A DNA stretch of 64,000 nt from Misgurnus anguillicaudatus (GCF_027580225.2 NC_073352.2:31304001-31368000), one strand, 5' to 3'; positions 12,193 to 24,697 are shown, numbered from the stretch's first letter. The notes: generated by a model from the sequence alone, not told the origin. Made by a program: numbers and translations.

Positions 12193-13570
12193 CCTTTTAT
12201 TTGTACTGATATACTTTAAATATATTATTTTACAGTAAGGAGAATTTAAAGAAACAATAATGGGAATGCAAAAAACTCTTTAAACTATCCAGATGCATGA
12301 CATATATGCATGACATACATCAATGGAAATTGTGCTTGTCATTAAACATTATGATGCAAAAAAATCTAAATGATCCTGAAAGTCCTTCACCTCTGTCAAG
12401 CTACAGGCGGTATTTTATTACAAATTCCTTTAGATTCACGGTTTCATTATTATGATTTCTTGGAATTTAGATTGTTCTCCTACTGACACTTTTCAATGAA
12501 CTGCAAAGGGTTTACATGTCAAATTTGACTGAGCTACATCTGGATATTGACTTAAAGTCAATTCATGTACTCTGTATCATTGGCTTGCGGTGCTGTCTAA
12601 AATCCCCTTTGACCGCATGCCACTGTAATTCCCAGAGAATTGTGGGAGAAAGTCATAAGTAGGTCCATATGGATTCGGCACCCACGGAGTTTGACAGAAC
12701 GATCATCCCATTCACAAAGTTCTACGCCCTTTTTCACCCCACCGCATGTTCATTGAGTAAATATTTTGGTAATTTTCCCCTCAGCTGTGTTTTAACACAT
12801 TTTACAATGTTTAAATCTGTAGCAGAATGCAAGAAAAAGTCATCAGATTCCTTCTGGGCATGCCCAAAAGGATCCGTGGTTAAAGGGTGTTTATTCGGGT
12901 CTGCGCTGTGATTATCCGTAAAGTGTGGTAGATTATTGCCCTAATCAAGTTAGGTTATTTATCCCGACTGTGTCTGCTACCAAGCATGTGTGTTATCAAA
13001 GCTCTGCCGCTGGTGTGGTGGGGTGGCATAGGCCTCACCTCTTTTGCAATTAGGGCATCTCAGCAGAGGCGATAACGCAGGGTTAAATATTCACTGTGAG
13101 CACTGCTGTGGCGCAGAGAGCAGCTGAGGTGTTGTGTCAGATTCCTTGCCCCCGGGAAGAAGGGGAAGTGCCAGGGAGTTTAACTGCATGTCATGTGACT
13201 GCTGGACAAGGACTCTGATTGGCTGAGGTCTTATGAGAACACAATTAGAAATAAAGGGTGCATTCATGACATACAAGTTGGAAACTTGCAACAAGGCTCT
13301 GACTTTGCTTACCTCACAGATGATGCATGATGTGGAGAAGAGCCATATGAGAGCAGTTTCGATAGTTAAGCTTGGTTCTATACAAAAATCAAATAGTTAA
13401 AGGTGGAAAATAGTAACTTTAGCCTGTGTTGAAGGCATACGATCCCACCCTCACTGCAAATCACTGTCCAAAATGCATGAAAGCGCAGTAGACCACTACA
13501 GAGACGAAGAAGAGAAAGCAGATGATGCATGATGCCTGCGCAGTGGTATGCAAACACATGCTCACTGACA
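12191..13570. other. Quiet sequence, no gene seen
   Basis: No exon is recognisable. Bases 12930-13090 are moderately GC-rich and free of repeats. At 13398 a TTAAAGGTGGAAAATAGTAA end suggests the left edge of one more TTAA-type MITE, but its right end is not visible. Confidence 0.4.
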
Positions 13571-13580
13571 TGACACTTAA

Positions 13581-14049
13581 CTCGTTACCCACCAGTTTTG
13601 TTTTTTTTTTTTTGTTTTTGAAAAGTTGCCCGCCAGCTTTTTTGTGATCTTCACAAAAGTTTCACAAAGTGCATGAAAAATGTCTTCTAAAAATATATAA
13701 ACATACACATATATCAAATGAAAGAAAAGACAAAATGGAAAAAAAAGTTTCATCCTATCTTTTTTCGTTGCCTATAAACTATTAAATATTTTTAGCAAAA
13801 AGCTGAAATAATTGAATTTTTGTGAAAAAAAATTGTTAGAGATCAAAATCAGACCAATTATTAAAACATACACAGAGTTTAAAATTCGTAAATATTTTTT
13901 GCTTCAGTTTTTTTATAAATTGGGTAAGTGCACCATCTAGTGGATAATTGTGGAATTACAGATTAACATGAAAACTCATCAGGGGCATTTTTTTCATGCA
14001 AATGTTTTCTCATAATTGACAAAATAACTCGTCAAAAGTGGTGAAAGAG
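13581..14049. mobile_element. TTAA-inserted MITE, CTCTTTCCCC family copy 1
   Basis: TTAA lies at 13577-13580 and 14050-14053. The ends are CTCGTTACCCACC and GGTGAAAGAG. The interior shares blocks with the copies at 28668 and 60734, such as AGCTGAAATAATTG inverted and TTTTCACAAAAGTTTCAC-like sequence. It holds a CTCF-like core on the minus strand at 13931-13943. Confidence 0.8.
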
Positions 14050-14161
14050 TTAATAACATTTGGACCAAATGCAATGATTGCGCAAACATTTTATGGTCCT
14101 ATATGGCTTCCATAGATGATATATATTTATAAAAATCACAACATGAGGAGAATTTCTAACA

Positions 14162-14538
14162 CGGTCTCACACCCATAGCGTCAATATTTGACGACACTTG
14201 ACCATGCGTCAATATGTTGACGCGGAGGGTATGCCTTTCGCGTCATTTTTTGACAAACTGGGGACTTCAAATACTATTAGGTACGCGAAATTAAACAGTT
14301 GTCGCCTGGCATTGGGGTTAGGGAAAGGTTTGGGTAGGGATGTCATTATGTAAATCTAACCCTAAACCGACGCGAAAATGGTAGAAAATGGTAAGAAAAT
14401 AGGAAAGAGAATGCAACGGACTTAATAGTATTGAAGTCCCCAGTTCGTCAAAAAATGACGCGAAAGGTATACCCTCCGCGTCGGCATGTTGGCGCATGGT
14501 CAGGTGTCGTCAAATATTGACGCCATGGGGTGAGACTG
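14162..14538. mobile_element. Foldback element with CGTCAATATTTGACG arms
   Basis: Two arms of about 125 bp face each other. The left begins GGTCTCACACCCATAGCGTC and the right ends in the inverse of CAGTCTCACCCCATGG. The arms repeat TCAATATTTGACG and GCGTCATTTTTTGAC motifs. The loop carries GGGTTAGGG and AACCCTAAA, a telomere-like pair also seen in the foldback at 34581. Confidence 0.85.
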
Positions 14539-14549
14539 GGTTGGAATTT

Positions 14550-15115
14550 CAACTAGCACGCCAATACACGATAATATTGGGGGCGGGGCAGGAGTTTATG
14601 AATTTATTTATTTTTTCATTTTATGACAAGGTGGTTGATTTGTGGACAAAAAAGAAGCTCTAAGATTAACACTGTCACGACCGCAACCTTCTTAAAACCT
14701 ATTAATCATGCATGAAATTTCCTGCATGCCAAGGAGCGGGAACAACACACTCATTGGTTTTAAACCCATGCACGCCTAACAACCTCTCTATTGCAAGGAA
14801 ATGACAAAGCAGCGCGTATTACAAGAGTCAGAGTCATGCGTATTACAAGCTTAGAAGCTAGGAGTCCATGCCGCGCACGTTAAGGTCCGAGCAAGAGTCC
14901 AACATGCGCACATTACAAGTTCAGGTGTGTGCGAGAAGGAATCCGCGCACATTAAAGTTCCTCGCGCAAAGTGAAGCCCACAAACCCTCTCATGCGAGAA
15001 AAAGCACGCAATGCGCATGTTAATGTAACACTTACACTATCGTCATGAAAGCCTGCAATCGACCATATGTGTGATGATTGTCGATACACAATACTATTGT
15101 CTATCAGCACAACCC
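14550..15115. mobile_element. Possible hAT relic
   Basis: The right edge, TATCAGCACAACCCTA near 15099-15114, resembles an inverted hAT terminus beginning TAGGGTTGTGC. The left edge near 14556 has a weaker CACGATAATATTG match to the inner part of that end. No 8-bp duplication was found. The inside is unassigned, with repeated GCGCA(C/T)(A/G)TTA-type words. Confidence 0.35.
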
Positions 15116-15217
15116 TAAAACACGCCCCCAAATATGTGTGAAGATTTGCATAACACCCCCCAAATGTATTTTCACTGTAGTACTGTTGCCACCATGTCGT
15201 AGAGACGCTGTGCTTTC

Positions 15218-15374
15218 ACTCTAAGAAAAGATGTGTTAAGTTTTTACACATTTTTTGTGTCATACTATTTAACACATTATGTGTCATTTAAAACATAATG
15301 TGTCATTTTGTGTTAATTTTGTGTTAAAATAAAAAACAAGTTGTGTTAAAAGTAACACGAATGTTCTAAGAGTG
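15218..15374. mobile_element. 157-bp MITE of the TGTGTTA family
   Basis: The ends are CACTCTAAGAA and TTCTAAGAGTG. The interior is made of TGTGTTA and ACACATTATGTGTCATTT motifs in both orientations. A larger relative occupies 57514-58583. Confidence 0.8.
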
Positions 15375-15414
15375 TTGGAAGCTGATATTCCAAATTTGGT
15401 AATGGGCGTAACAT

Positions 15415-15560
15415 TTCTTGCAACCTGATCTCACAAATTTCCGTGGTATAGTCACGGAATGTTTTGTTCATTTATCTGTGTTATTGTCACGGATCTCCGT
15501 ATTTTTCCGTATCCGCACCACGGACTTTCTTTTCCGTGTCAGTTTTACGCATCGGTTACT
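15415..15560. repeat. TCCGTG-rich repeat fragment
   Basis: Repeated TTTCCGTG, CACGGA and TCTCACAAATTTCCGTG words suggest half of a foldback related in style to those at 14162 and 34581. No opposite arm is visible. Confidence 0.45.
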
Positions 15561-15910
15561 CAATTGTTTTTCCTATTTTTTTAACATTGTTGCTTGATTT
15601 TGGAATTTGAGGTATTCAGCCAATCGCACTGGATAGCTGGGCAATCAGACAACTTTCGACACGTCTCTGAAACATTTCAGAAAGGCAGGGCATAGAGCAG
15701 CAACAATAATGTACGGTATGTGGAAAAAAAAATTAAATTCTTAAACTGCATAAACACATTGCATTACACCAAACACACAAAATAATGTTCTTTTTAGCAA
15801 CGTTATATGACCCCTTTAAAAAAATGTTAGACGGACTTGGCAAAGCAGGTGTTAAACCGGTCAGCCATCATCCTCTTTTAAAACCAGCACGCATACCAGA
15901 CTTAAAAATC

Positions 15911-16010
15911 TACACTCCTAAAAATAAAGGTAAAGCTGAAACCGGTTCTTCACAGCGATGCCAGAGAACCTTTTGTGCAACAGAACTTTTCTCTGGACGT
16001 TTTCTCAAAA
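15911..16010 (+). repeat. Left end of a fish MITE (partner end at 46681)
   Basis: TACACTCCTAAAAATAAAGG begins a fragment that continues through GGTTCTTCACAGCGATGCCA. The inverse of its start is visible near 46660-46681, where a right-hand fragment of the same family lies. Confidence 0.5.
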
Positions 16011-16839
16011 GGGTGATTCTCGCGAAATTAGATTTATGAGGTGTCATGAAACATTTTGATAAAAAAAGTAAATGCAAAGTAAGACTATCAAAATAGGAAG
16101 TATACAGTTACAAACATCTCTACGTGTACTATTTTGCAAATGATTCTAAATGACATCATACAAACCAATTTTGTTGTTTTTTCCACATTTAAGAGGAAAC
16201 TTTTCATTACCGCAACATGTCCATGATTGGATTTGGGTTCTTTGACATGGAAATATTCATAATTAAAAAATCTAAAAAATAAAAAGTTTCAGTGCATGTA
16301 TAAACATTTACAGTAAAGAAACGTGGTATTTGGTGATCATTGGTAAATGTAGAGACAATAATAAGGAATATAAATGTGTCCAAGAAAAATTTTCTCATTC
16401 TCCGCAACAATTTTCAATCATTGTTTAAGCCGTCAACAAACTAATATTTAAAAAAAAAATGTTGGAAGGGACATAATTGATTGTGACACTCAAGATGGCT
16501 ACAAGGTAAGCAGTTCTTATTTTTTCTCTCCAGATAAAAGTTGAAATTTTGTTTGTCATAGTACCTAGACAACTTTTTAGTTCTCATTACCAAAACATGA
16601 GTTTGTAAATGCATATATTAATAATATCATGTTGCGGTAATGATAATATCATTTTATATAATGATAATCTAAGAAATGTAAATAATTCTATAGGAAATAT
16701 TTTTTTAAATCCTCTAAAAATAATGGTTATAGTAAGTTCAGACCTTAATCTTATATGTGCAAAAAAATTGGCTTCAATGGCTTTTTAAAAAAATCTGATG
16801 CTGGACACCTTTTAAGTCTGAATTTCATGAGAATCACTC
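16011..16839 (+). mobile_element. GGGTGATTCTC family, subfamily A copy 1
   Basis: The left end is GGGTGATTCTCGCGAAATTA. The right end, inverted, is GAGTGATTCTCATGAAATTC. The flanks AAAA and ATAA agree at 3 of 4 bases. The interior carries CATTACCGCAACA (about 16207), CTCCGCAACA (about 16399) and the inverse GTTGCGGTAATG (about 16634). The word AAGATGGCTACAAGGTAAG has its ATG at 16495-16497 and sits before a pyrimidine tract ending TCTCCAG. There is no long frame, so it is nonautonomous. Confidence 0.85.
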
Positions 16840-16847
16840 ATAAATTA

Positions 16848-17185
16848 AAATTATGTCATCATTTTCTCATCCTTGTGTTGTTTTAAACCTGTATTAACTT
16901 CTTTTTTTATGATGAAAAGACAAATAGACATTTTGTTAAATTATGGTAAGCGCACAGTTGATTGTAACCATTGACTCCCATAGTAGGAAAAACAAATACT
17001 AAGGAATTCAGTGGGTACCTTTAACTGTGTGCTTATTATCATTTATCAAAATATCTTCATCATTTATCACATCATTTACTTACATAGTTTTTGTTTTTGG
17101 AAGTCAATGGTGTGCTTACCATTATTTATTATAATATCTTCATTTGTGTACATCAGAATAAAAACAACAAGAGAGTGAGTAAATT
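16848..17185. mobile_element. Degenerate TTAA palindrome (relative of 28048)
   Basis: Words such as TTATGTCATCATTTTCTCAT, GTGTGCTTACCATTATTTAT and AGTGAGTAAATT, and their inverses, match the arms of the better copy at 28048-28453. The termini have decayed. Confidence 0.65.
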
Positions 17186-18250
17186 TAGCATTTATTTTTA
17201 GGAACGTAAGAGCAGCAACAGCTTGATCGTTGTGTATTTTTTCTCAAATATTTTAAAATTAATTTAGTGGTCTCCAATCATCAATAACAAAACCGCACAT
17301 GGACTATTTTTGGAAAAGAATACTGTGAATACAGCATTAAAACACAATCTCCAATATGAGGTTTCCGCAGAGCAAGAGCCATGTTTGAACGATACAATAC
17401 GGTGGATCTGTTTCAAACAGTCCACGCAGATGAAGCCTGCTGAATATGCCCGCAGGCTATTGCCCATTTCCAAATGGCAAGTCGTCCCAATTAGCTGTGA
17501 ATAGATAAACACATCTGTGAACTCGCCCCCTTCGTTTCTAACGCCCTGCAAGAATTCGCTGCCTCGCAATTATCAGGGTAGGTGTGTTTATGGCCTCTAA
17601 AGCCTCTATCGGGCCCGTATGAAGACAAATCTGGACGGTGAAAGAGGCGCAGATGTACGCAGTGACAGAGAGAGATGTTTGGTGGAAAGTAAATGGCCTC
17701 GACTCGAGCCCCCCTGTGAAGGCACGCTGCCATCACAAATACTCTCTTAGTAAATATCAGTCCAAGAAAACACACCGTCACGGCTCATTTCAGCTCAAAT
17801 ATTTCACGCTGATTCATGGCTCGTCTTAAATAAAGCTTTAGCAAAAGATATCCAAGAGCTACATTCCGTCCAAGAGTCATAATTTTCACAGTCTTCTATG
17901 ATGAATCGCATATCAGCGTCCAGAACAAAGCCAGAAACGTATGGGTGCATATACATTTGGGTTATGTTTTAAACACACTGTATGTTCATGTGCACAATGG
18001 TGTGTTACGTAAAGATGAAAAAAAGCAGGACTGGAAGTCCGGATCGATCAGGACCTGTACATTTTGGTTCTTGGGAGCTCACGGATGTCTGATTCTCCTC
18101 ACAAGCTCTTACCACACAGACCCACGACTGGAAACTGAGGTTAATAAAGAGACACAATAAAATAAAGAGGGATGTTTCTCTGCTCCGGCAAAGGAATGTA
18201 AAATTTTAAAAGCCTCTGTTACACCACACACTCCTCTTGAGTTAATCTAT
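17186..18250. other. Quiet block, possible conserved noncoding element
   Basis: Bases 17270-17830 are free of recognisable repeats and have mixed composition. Frames of 60-100 codons run on both strands without any domain or plausible exon structure. I see no gene. Conservation is untested. Confidence 0.4.
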
Positions 18251-18253
18251 AGG

Positions 18254-18371
18254 GGTGAATCTCACGAAAACATATTTAGGTCATATTTCACATCAAAATC
18301 AAAAGATAAAAGGCTATAGTTTGCCTAATAGAAATAAAGCCTTTTTTAAAAACTTCAACTTTTATGGACAT
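18254..18371 (+). repeat. Fragment with a GGGTGAATCTCACGAAAAC end
   Basis: This short piece starts with a terminus resembling, but not identical to, the GGGTGATTCTC family. It may be the left part of a related element into which the copy at 18372 inserted. Its right end is not identified. Confidence 0.4.
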
Positions 18372-19286
18372 GGGTGATTCTCACGAAACCATTGAAACAC
18401 CACGGCACTAATGATTTTAGCTTTAAAATGTGTAATATAGTAACATTAAAAAGCATCAGAATTTACACAATACTGTGTTCTACCTTGCACACTGTGTGAT
18501 TTCAACATAAGAATTTATCATTGTAAATTTTATCTCATTTTCTGCTGAAATTCTCATTACCGCAATGTGTCCGGCTGTGTTTGAACATGCGTTATGTTGT
18601 ACTTTAATCAAATTAACACAAAAATACTAAGAAAAAAAATAAATGGATGTTTTGCTAGACTACTTTAGATGACAGAAAAAATATTTACTGAATATTCATG
18701 TATAATAATAATGACGAAAAATTAGGAAAATGATGTGTCCATGCCTGATGTTCTCATCCTCCGCAACACTTTTTGAGAACAGTTTAAGCACACATACAGA
18801 ATTTTAATAAAGTTTGATTTTGAGTGACCAAGCACATGGACCAGTTACTTCAAGATGGCTACCAAGATTTTTTTTAAAACAGTTAATTTGAAATATTGTC
18901 TTGTCAGAATGCTTACACGACATTTTGATTATCATTACCGCAACAGATGCTTATTAAATGTTAATTTAATTAATAGAAGCATAATACTTTGATTTTAAAT
19001 GCATGTGCAGAATCTCCAAATTATGTTCTTTCAGGTTTATCATGTCATTTTGAAAATATGTCAGTGTTGATGTTTTCTGACTGTTGCGGTAATGAGATTT
19101 TTTAGGACTAATTTTTTAAATTATGTTACAAAAAGTGTTAAATAATAAGTAAAAGTTTTTAAATTAATGTTCCCATTTACTCCAGACATTGTTTTTCAAT
19201 GTCTGGTGGGAAAAAAAGTAAATTTAAGCAATTTTTACATTTTCATGCTTGACATTTTTAAAACCAAGTTTTCGTGAGAATCACCC
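18372..19286 (+). mobile_element. GGGTGATTCTC family, subfamily B copy 1
   Basis: The 915-bp element has an exact 4-bp duplication ACAT at 18368-18371 and 19287-19290. The ends are GGGTGATTCTCACGAAACC and, inverted, GGGTGATTCTCACGAAAACT. The interior has CATTACCGCAATGTG, CTCCGCAACAC, CATTACCGCAACAG and the inverse GTTGCGGTAATGAG. ATGGCTACC begins at 18855, but the following donor-like GTAAG is lost here. By eye it differs from subfamily B copy 2 only at scattered positions. Confidence 0.92.
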
Positions 19287-19290
19287 ACAT

Positions 19291-21115
19291 ACTCATCCCC
19301 AAATACTCATGATGTAAAGGATTTATATTTCTAAATCTCATAAAAAATCTTCTTTTAAATTTATATCAATATTAATAAAAGACAACAAATATTACCCTGA
19401 TGTATAAATACTTTACAGTATATCATTTGTGACTTAAACATGCTTTTGATATTTGAGGTTTTATCACCCAAATTATAATTTTTTGAAAAAGCATAACAAT
19501 ATAATAGCTATGCTGGTATTAATGTCAATGTCAACCTTTAAGACATTTTTTTTATAGTTTTACACTTCGGTTAGTGTTTTATACTTTTTTACAATATGCA
19601 GTAAAGACTCAACTAATCATTTTTAATTTGCCGCGAACCAAATTTAGATTTTCGTCGTTTTGTCATTTCAAGTTTGTTTAAACGGTTTCTCTTTTCTAGG
19701 GGGGTGCACCTGCCGTGCCTCCAAGTATCTGACATCAATAAATCATGTCGAAGGTAAATGCAGAATAAATAAAAGATTTCTACATGTATGACTGATGAAT
19801 TATGCAGACTCTGTTCTTCTTAACTTTTCTCTTTGTCCTGAAACATTCCTCTCCGGCGAAACCCAAAAGGCATTCCAGATTAAACAACACGGTTCTCGGT
19901 AGAAACAATAACCGTAACGCAGCTTGCCTCGGCTTTGTTATTAACGTGAAAAGATCTGCTTTGTGTCGGTACTCCCTCGTGGGGGTGAGCGAGGGATGTG
20001 AGGGAGAGAGAGAGAAAATGCTCTTGGTGATTTGAATCCCTTGAGAGATGTGGGACAAAAAAACAAGCCTGTGACAGACTGACTGGGAGCTAACAAAAAT
20101 CACAGTGTTGATACAAGATGAATCCAACATGATTTTCCCCTTCACTTCTTCTGAACAACAACAAAAGTACTGAAGTTTAATCAGTGCCGTCTTGACGCAT
20201 CTGAAGTTTTTAAGACGCAAAGGTAAAGAAGCATCAGGCAGATGTTGAACACGGTCCAAACGCCATAGGCACACACCAAAAAAAAAAATCTGGAGATACA
20301 AGAAGATACGCCAGTTCTTGTTGTCGGTCTCTCGTGATTTAGCATGTTCTGTGAAATCTTCATAAACACTGATGTGTCTTCTCTCTGGTACCTGACAGAC
20401 CTACTGTCAAAATGTAAAAAGTGCTCAGACAGGCAAATAATGGGAAGCCTTGTTTCACGAGCCGAAAGCTGTAGCAATTATCATTATCTTCATTAGGGCC
20501 CGAGGCTTTTCTCTGTTACTCTGATGTAATCTAATCTAACAAAGAAAGTTTATAGCTGTCATTATGTTTAGGAATGTAAAGCAATCGTACTTCATTAATG
20601 AATACTTGTGTGTTTACTCAATTTTATGAAGACATTTTACTCTTTTAAGACTGATTAAGCTTTTTAAACCAGATTTCGTTCTCACTGCAGGTCTGTGCTT
20701 TTTCTTTGCGAGTCTCGAGAGAAGTGTTATGGGACCTCCTGTGGTCAGTCTTGTCCTCACTGAGACGTGCGTAATGAAGAAATGAAGAGCTTTTATTGAT
20801 GGTAATATTTTCAGAGAACATAAAGAGATGCATTTGCTTAATTTAAAAAGTGCAGTTGCATAAAGAGACTGAACGATGCTTTAAAGGCATACATTTACTC
20901 ATTATGACCTCCAACTGGACAATTAAAGACTGCCATCTACGACAGCTATGCTTTATTAGAGATTAAAAATGAATTATGACTTAATTATCAAATAGTGTAA
21001 CTTATTGAATTTGGCACATATTGTTCACAGTGGCTTTGTTTAAGGTGAAGTGTTTAATTTCTGCATCAATAAAATCGGACAAAGTTACCAGATAATCTTT
21101 TGAATTAAGTTCAAT
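19291..21115. other. Unassigned sequence, no gene seen
   Basis: The left part is AT-rich. The longest frame, 173 codons on the minus strand at 19780-20301, has no recognisable domain and is not supported as a gene. Bases 19700-20500 contain no obvious repeats. Confidence 0.45.
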
Positions 21116-21119
21116 TTAA

Positions 21120-22060
21120 AAGAGTCATTTCACGAGACTTTTTAAAGATGTAAAATAAATAGGTGTCCCCAGAGTACTACCCCATAGATAAATTATTAAA
21201 AGTAAACATGTTAAAATTGCCACTTTAGATGTGAGCAAAATTGTGCCGTTCTTGGGTGTGTCCTTTAAAATGCAAATGAGCTAATGAAATGCAAACGCTG
21301 ATCGCCATGATGGTGGTTTGATGAAATTGAAACTCAATTGTGCTGTCAATTATTTTCTCTCTCTCTCTCTTTCTCTTTGCACTAAATGGCAGTGCCGTGG
21401 TTGGATATTTGCCGATTAAGGGGCGGTTTATTATAATAAGATCCCTTTCTGACATCATAAAGGGAGACAAATTTCAATGACATTTTTTCACATGCTTGCA
21501 GAAACGTGTTTAATAAAATTAAGTTACTGGGTTGATCTTTTTGATGTTTTCTAGGTTCATAAGCACTGGGGACCCAACTACATTGCAAAAAAATATTTTC
21601 AAGAAAAAAAATTCTTAGTATTTTTGCCTTGTTTTCAGTTAAAATATCTAAAAATTCTTAAATTAAGATGCTTTTTCTTGATGAGCAAAACGACCCAAGA
21701 AAATAAGTCTAATTTTTAGACTTTAGACTGTGCATAAAACAAGCAAAATAATCTGACAATGGGGTAAGCAAAACAATCTTGAACATTTTTCTTAAACAAT
21801 AAATTCTAGAAAAATGAAGAAAAATTTGCTTACCCCATTGGCAGATTTTTTGCTTGTTTTATGCACAAAATCACTTAAATGTGATATTTTTGGTCTAAAA
21901 ACTAGACTTATTTTCTTGGGTCATTTTGCTCATCAAGAAAAAGCATCTTAATTTAAGAATTTTTTGTTATTTTTACTGTAAACACAATTTTTTCTTAAAA
22001 ATAATTTTTTGCAGTGCATATTTAAACATTTTAAAGTCTGATTTTCCTGATATGTCCTCT
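21120..22060 (+). mobile_element. TTAA-inserted AGGGGACAT family, copy 1
   Basis: TTAA lies at 21116-21119 and 22061-22064. It shares GCACTAAATGGCAGTGCCGT, CCCTTTCTGACATCA and AAGTTACTGGGTTGATCTTT with the copies at 25163, 27955 and 50917. A perfect octamer ATGCAAAT sits at 21270-21277. The right part is interrupted by the palindromic MITE at 21581-22016. A short CT tract lies near 21357. Confidence 0.85.
21581..22016. mobile_element. Palindromic MITE nested in the element at 21120
   Basis: Two arms of roughly 190 bp mirror each other through AAATTAAGATGCTTTTTCTT, GATGAGCAAAA and AATGGGGTAAGC. The ends are CATTGCAAAAAA and, inverted, CACTGCAAAAAA. The other copies of the surrounding element lack this segment, which confirms an insertion. 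A shorter relative of its core lies at 50396-50515. Confidence 0.85.
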
Positions 22061-22069
22061 TTAATACTC

Positions 22070-22395
22070 ATATTGTCTGTAATAGATCAGTCAGAAACAT
22101 AGTCCCACCCCAAAGTCCCACGCCACTGGTTAAGCCAACATTGCTGTGACGTGGAGGTTAGGATACATGCCATAAATAAAGCAAGTTTTGTAATGTTTTT
22201 GCATGATAAGATGAAGAGATTATTCTAACAAATATAATGCATTCAAAATCTCATCAAAAAATTATGAAATAAATCATACTAAAATCATAGGCTCTAAAAA
22301 AATGCTACAAGGGACAAACCCATCAACTTAGTTGTAATTTTAACTATGCTTGGTGGTTACAACCCAAAATACTGGCTTGTTTGTTTCAACCAAAG
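22070..22395. other. Unassigned AT-rich gap
   Basis: No gene or defined repeat is seen. Confidence 0.45.
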
Positions 22396-22810
22396 ACTGT
22401 GAAAAAGATGGAATGCGCGACGTCGCCTCCCTCCATTGTAATGAATTGAAGCCAAAAATGCCGACCATGGTTGCAGCCATGTTACGTAAAAACGTCAGTT
22501 TGGAGCCAAGGCATGCTCAGAAGGAATCGTCTGTGGAGCCAGAGGCGGAGCCACGGTATCAAACTTCCGCCCAAACACTCGTGCGCCCAATTCAACCACG
22601 CCAATTATAACGACAATTGAACATATATCAGCGTGATAAAGGACCAAAACCATCTTTCGGAAACTTTTATTGGAGGTGTAAATTTTTTTTTATTTGGAGC
22701 AGAGTCCCATTCTTTTGAATAGAGAGGGCGGGGTTTATGACTTGTACTGCAGCCAGCCACCAGGGGGCGATCAAAGAGCCAGCGGCTCCACTTTTCTAGA
22801 CTTATGAGGC
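22396..22810 (+). repeat. Dispersed repeat, copy 2
   Basis: Homologous to 3726-4262 without its minisatellite. It carries the 13-base match CCACCAGGGGGCG to the CTCF core at 22757-22769. The 86-codon frame at 22350-22610 is a by-product of the repeat. Confidence 0.85.
22757..22769 (+). promoter_or_regulatory. CTCF-like motif inside a repeat
   Basis: CCACCAGGGGGCG fits the vertebrate CTCF core CCASYAGRKGGCR at all 13 positions. The homologous site in the other copy (4202-4214) fits 12 of 13. Binding is inferred from motif alone. Confidence 0.4.
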
Positions 22811-22814
22811 ACAC

Positions 22815-22945
22815 ACGGTTTTAACTCATTGTTGGGTCAAATACATACATTTCCTGAATATAATTTAACCCAATGACTTGGGTTTGACCATTTTTGACTC
22901 AACGCTGGCTTAAAAATAACCCCACATTTTTTAAAAAATCCCGTT
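22815..22945. repeat. Decayed GGGTTA/TAACCC palindromic MITE
   Basis: ATTGTTGGGTCAAA, TTTAACCCAATGACTTGGG and AAAAATAACCCCACAT are weak relatives of the palindromic MITEs at 45054 and 46831. Confidence 0.5.
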
Positions 22946-23540
22946 CATTCTGTGTTTTTAAAGCTTTGATTTTGTTTACAGTGTACAATATAACATGTGT
23001 TCATGTTTCACATGTAAAAAAACGTGGTATTTTTCACTCAATTTACTTATATGTATAGCACTGTTTTCACTGTCCTCAAAACTGGTTGATGTCTTCCTTG
23101 TTCTATGAACTCCCCCCTTAGAAATACGTAATGAGTTCTGATTGTGTAGCTTGTTTAGTGTGTTATGATTCGATAGCAGCTTAGCTTGCCGTTAGCTTAG
23201 CTGGCGACTGACGTATTCCTGTGGGCGGAGTTTAGTCAAAAACTGTTTTATTGACGTCATTCAATCGGGAAGTAGATGACTGTAGTCCAAACCGGCCATT
23301 CACTGTAGGCTTTGACAGGCGAATTCTGTTAAAGAAAATATATCGCCTGGCACTGAACTTTGAGATTAATCATTTTGCATTTATGCTCTTACAACAACAT
23401 TACACACTAACTAAAGTTTGAAAAACGGGATAAGGAAGAATGTGTATGACTTCAGAAAAAATTCATTTCGGTACAGTTACAAAATGTTTTTTGCTCTGCA
23501 AAAAGATGAGATGATCTGACATTGGTATGAAAAAGCACTA
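22946..23540. other. Repeat-like sequence without defined ends
   Basis: Bases 23110-23400 contain words I associate with common cyprinid repeats, such as TTAGCTTAGCTGGCGACTGA and ATATCGCCTGGCACTGAAC. Only one copy is present in this window, so I cannot define borders. Confidence 0.35.
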
Positions 23541-24697
23541 CAATGACTGAAGAGTCGGAGGGGATTAAGCATACAAATCACAACAGGTTGTCTCATATTC
23601 ATTTCTCTTCCGCACATTCTTTCTTTCCCACAGTGTTTGCAGGTGTACATCCAGGAGCCCTGAACCGTGCTAAGGGCCCGTGTGAGGAACGCTGGAAGAG
23701 TTCACATCACACCAGCCTGTCCAAAACGAGCCCTGCCTCGCCTCACTGCAGATCAACAATGAGTTATAACTCAACTCTGGACAACACAGCGTTTCCTGGG
23801 TTCACGCGAATGACAAAAACATGTTCTCCGATCTCTCGTTCTGTCTTTTCTCTATTAAACAGGCACCGGGGGTTTCAGAAAGAACTTTGTCTCTGCATAC
23901 AAATATGATTTTTGGCGAACTCTCATGGAAGAATGTCAAAAAAGAAAAAGACCCCCTTCGCTCAGGAAGTTCATCCTGTTTAATGACAGACAGACAATGT
24001 GCAGCGCAGGAAGTGGGGATTATTTAACCCCTCTCGCGTATTTACCTTACACAGATAAATATCCAACCAAACAAGTTTATTTACAGCCTTGGAAAACATG
24101 AATATCCATGTGAGATGCTATGACATCCGGTCGTAACTACAGTAGTACGGTACTCATGGATGCAACCCAAAGCGTTGCCTGGTGATTAAATAAAGCAGTA
24201 TTTACACAAACCAAAAGTTCCCATAATGCTTAAGTTCCCATAATGAGTTGTTGACGGTCATTCCAGGCAAACAAACACATTCCCAGCCTTAACGGAGACC
24301 TGATGTGACTTATTCCAGAGATTCTTCTGTAAGTGGCCACTGTAATCATTTTCATTTGTTGAGTTTAGATGAAAGCTAATGGAAGGTTATAGCTCGCAGG
24401 CTTCCCTCTGACACATAATACCCCGCATGTACAATGACTTGCTGTCTTTAAAGATTGCTGCTATAAAACGTCCAAACTAAAGTGGCCTAATTCAATTAGC
24501 AAGAGAAATGTAGATGTTTAAAACGCACTGTACTTTTAATAAACCTCTTACTTGGATCGTAAACATTACGGCACGTAGCCTACACAGAAGCTGAGATTTA
24601 ATCCGATTCGGATGAGTCCGAAAATGGAAAATTGTGTTCTTGTGTTGAAAGTTCATCCACTTCCCACTTAAAATATAATTATTGAAACTCTAAATGT
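23541..24697. other. Quiet sequence, no gene seen
   Basis: Plus-strand frames of 121 and 68 codons start at 23543 and 23821. They have no recognisable domain and no support beyond absence of stops. No repeats are obvious. Confidence 0.4.

Noticed and set aside
14290..14360. Interstitial telomere repeat
   Set aside because: Only isolated GGGTTAGGG and CCCTAAA words occur, in the loop of a foldback. There is no TTAGGG array.
19780..20301. 173-codon minus-strand frame, the longest outside known repeats
   Set aside because: No recognisable domain, odd composition with clustered C and K, and no promoter, splice or paralogue evidence. Chance is more likely.
22350..22610. 86-codon frame, partly similar to the minus strand of 3594-3851
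   Set aside because: Both lie in copies of the same dispersed noncoding repeat, and the frames are on opposite strands of it.
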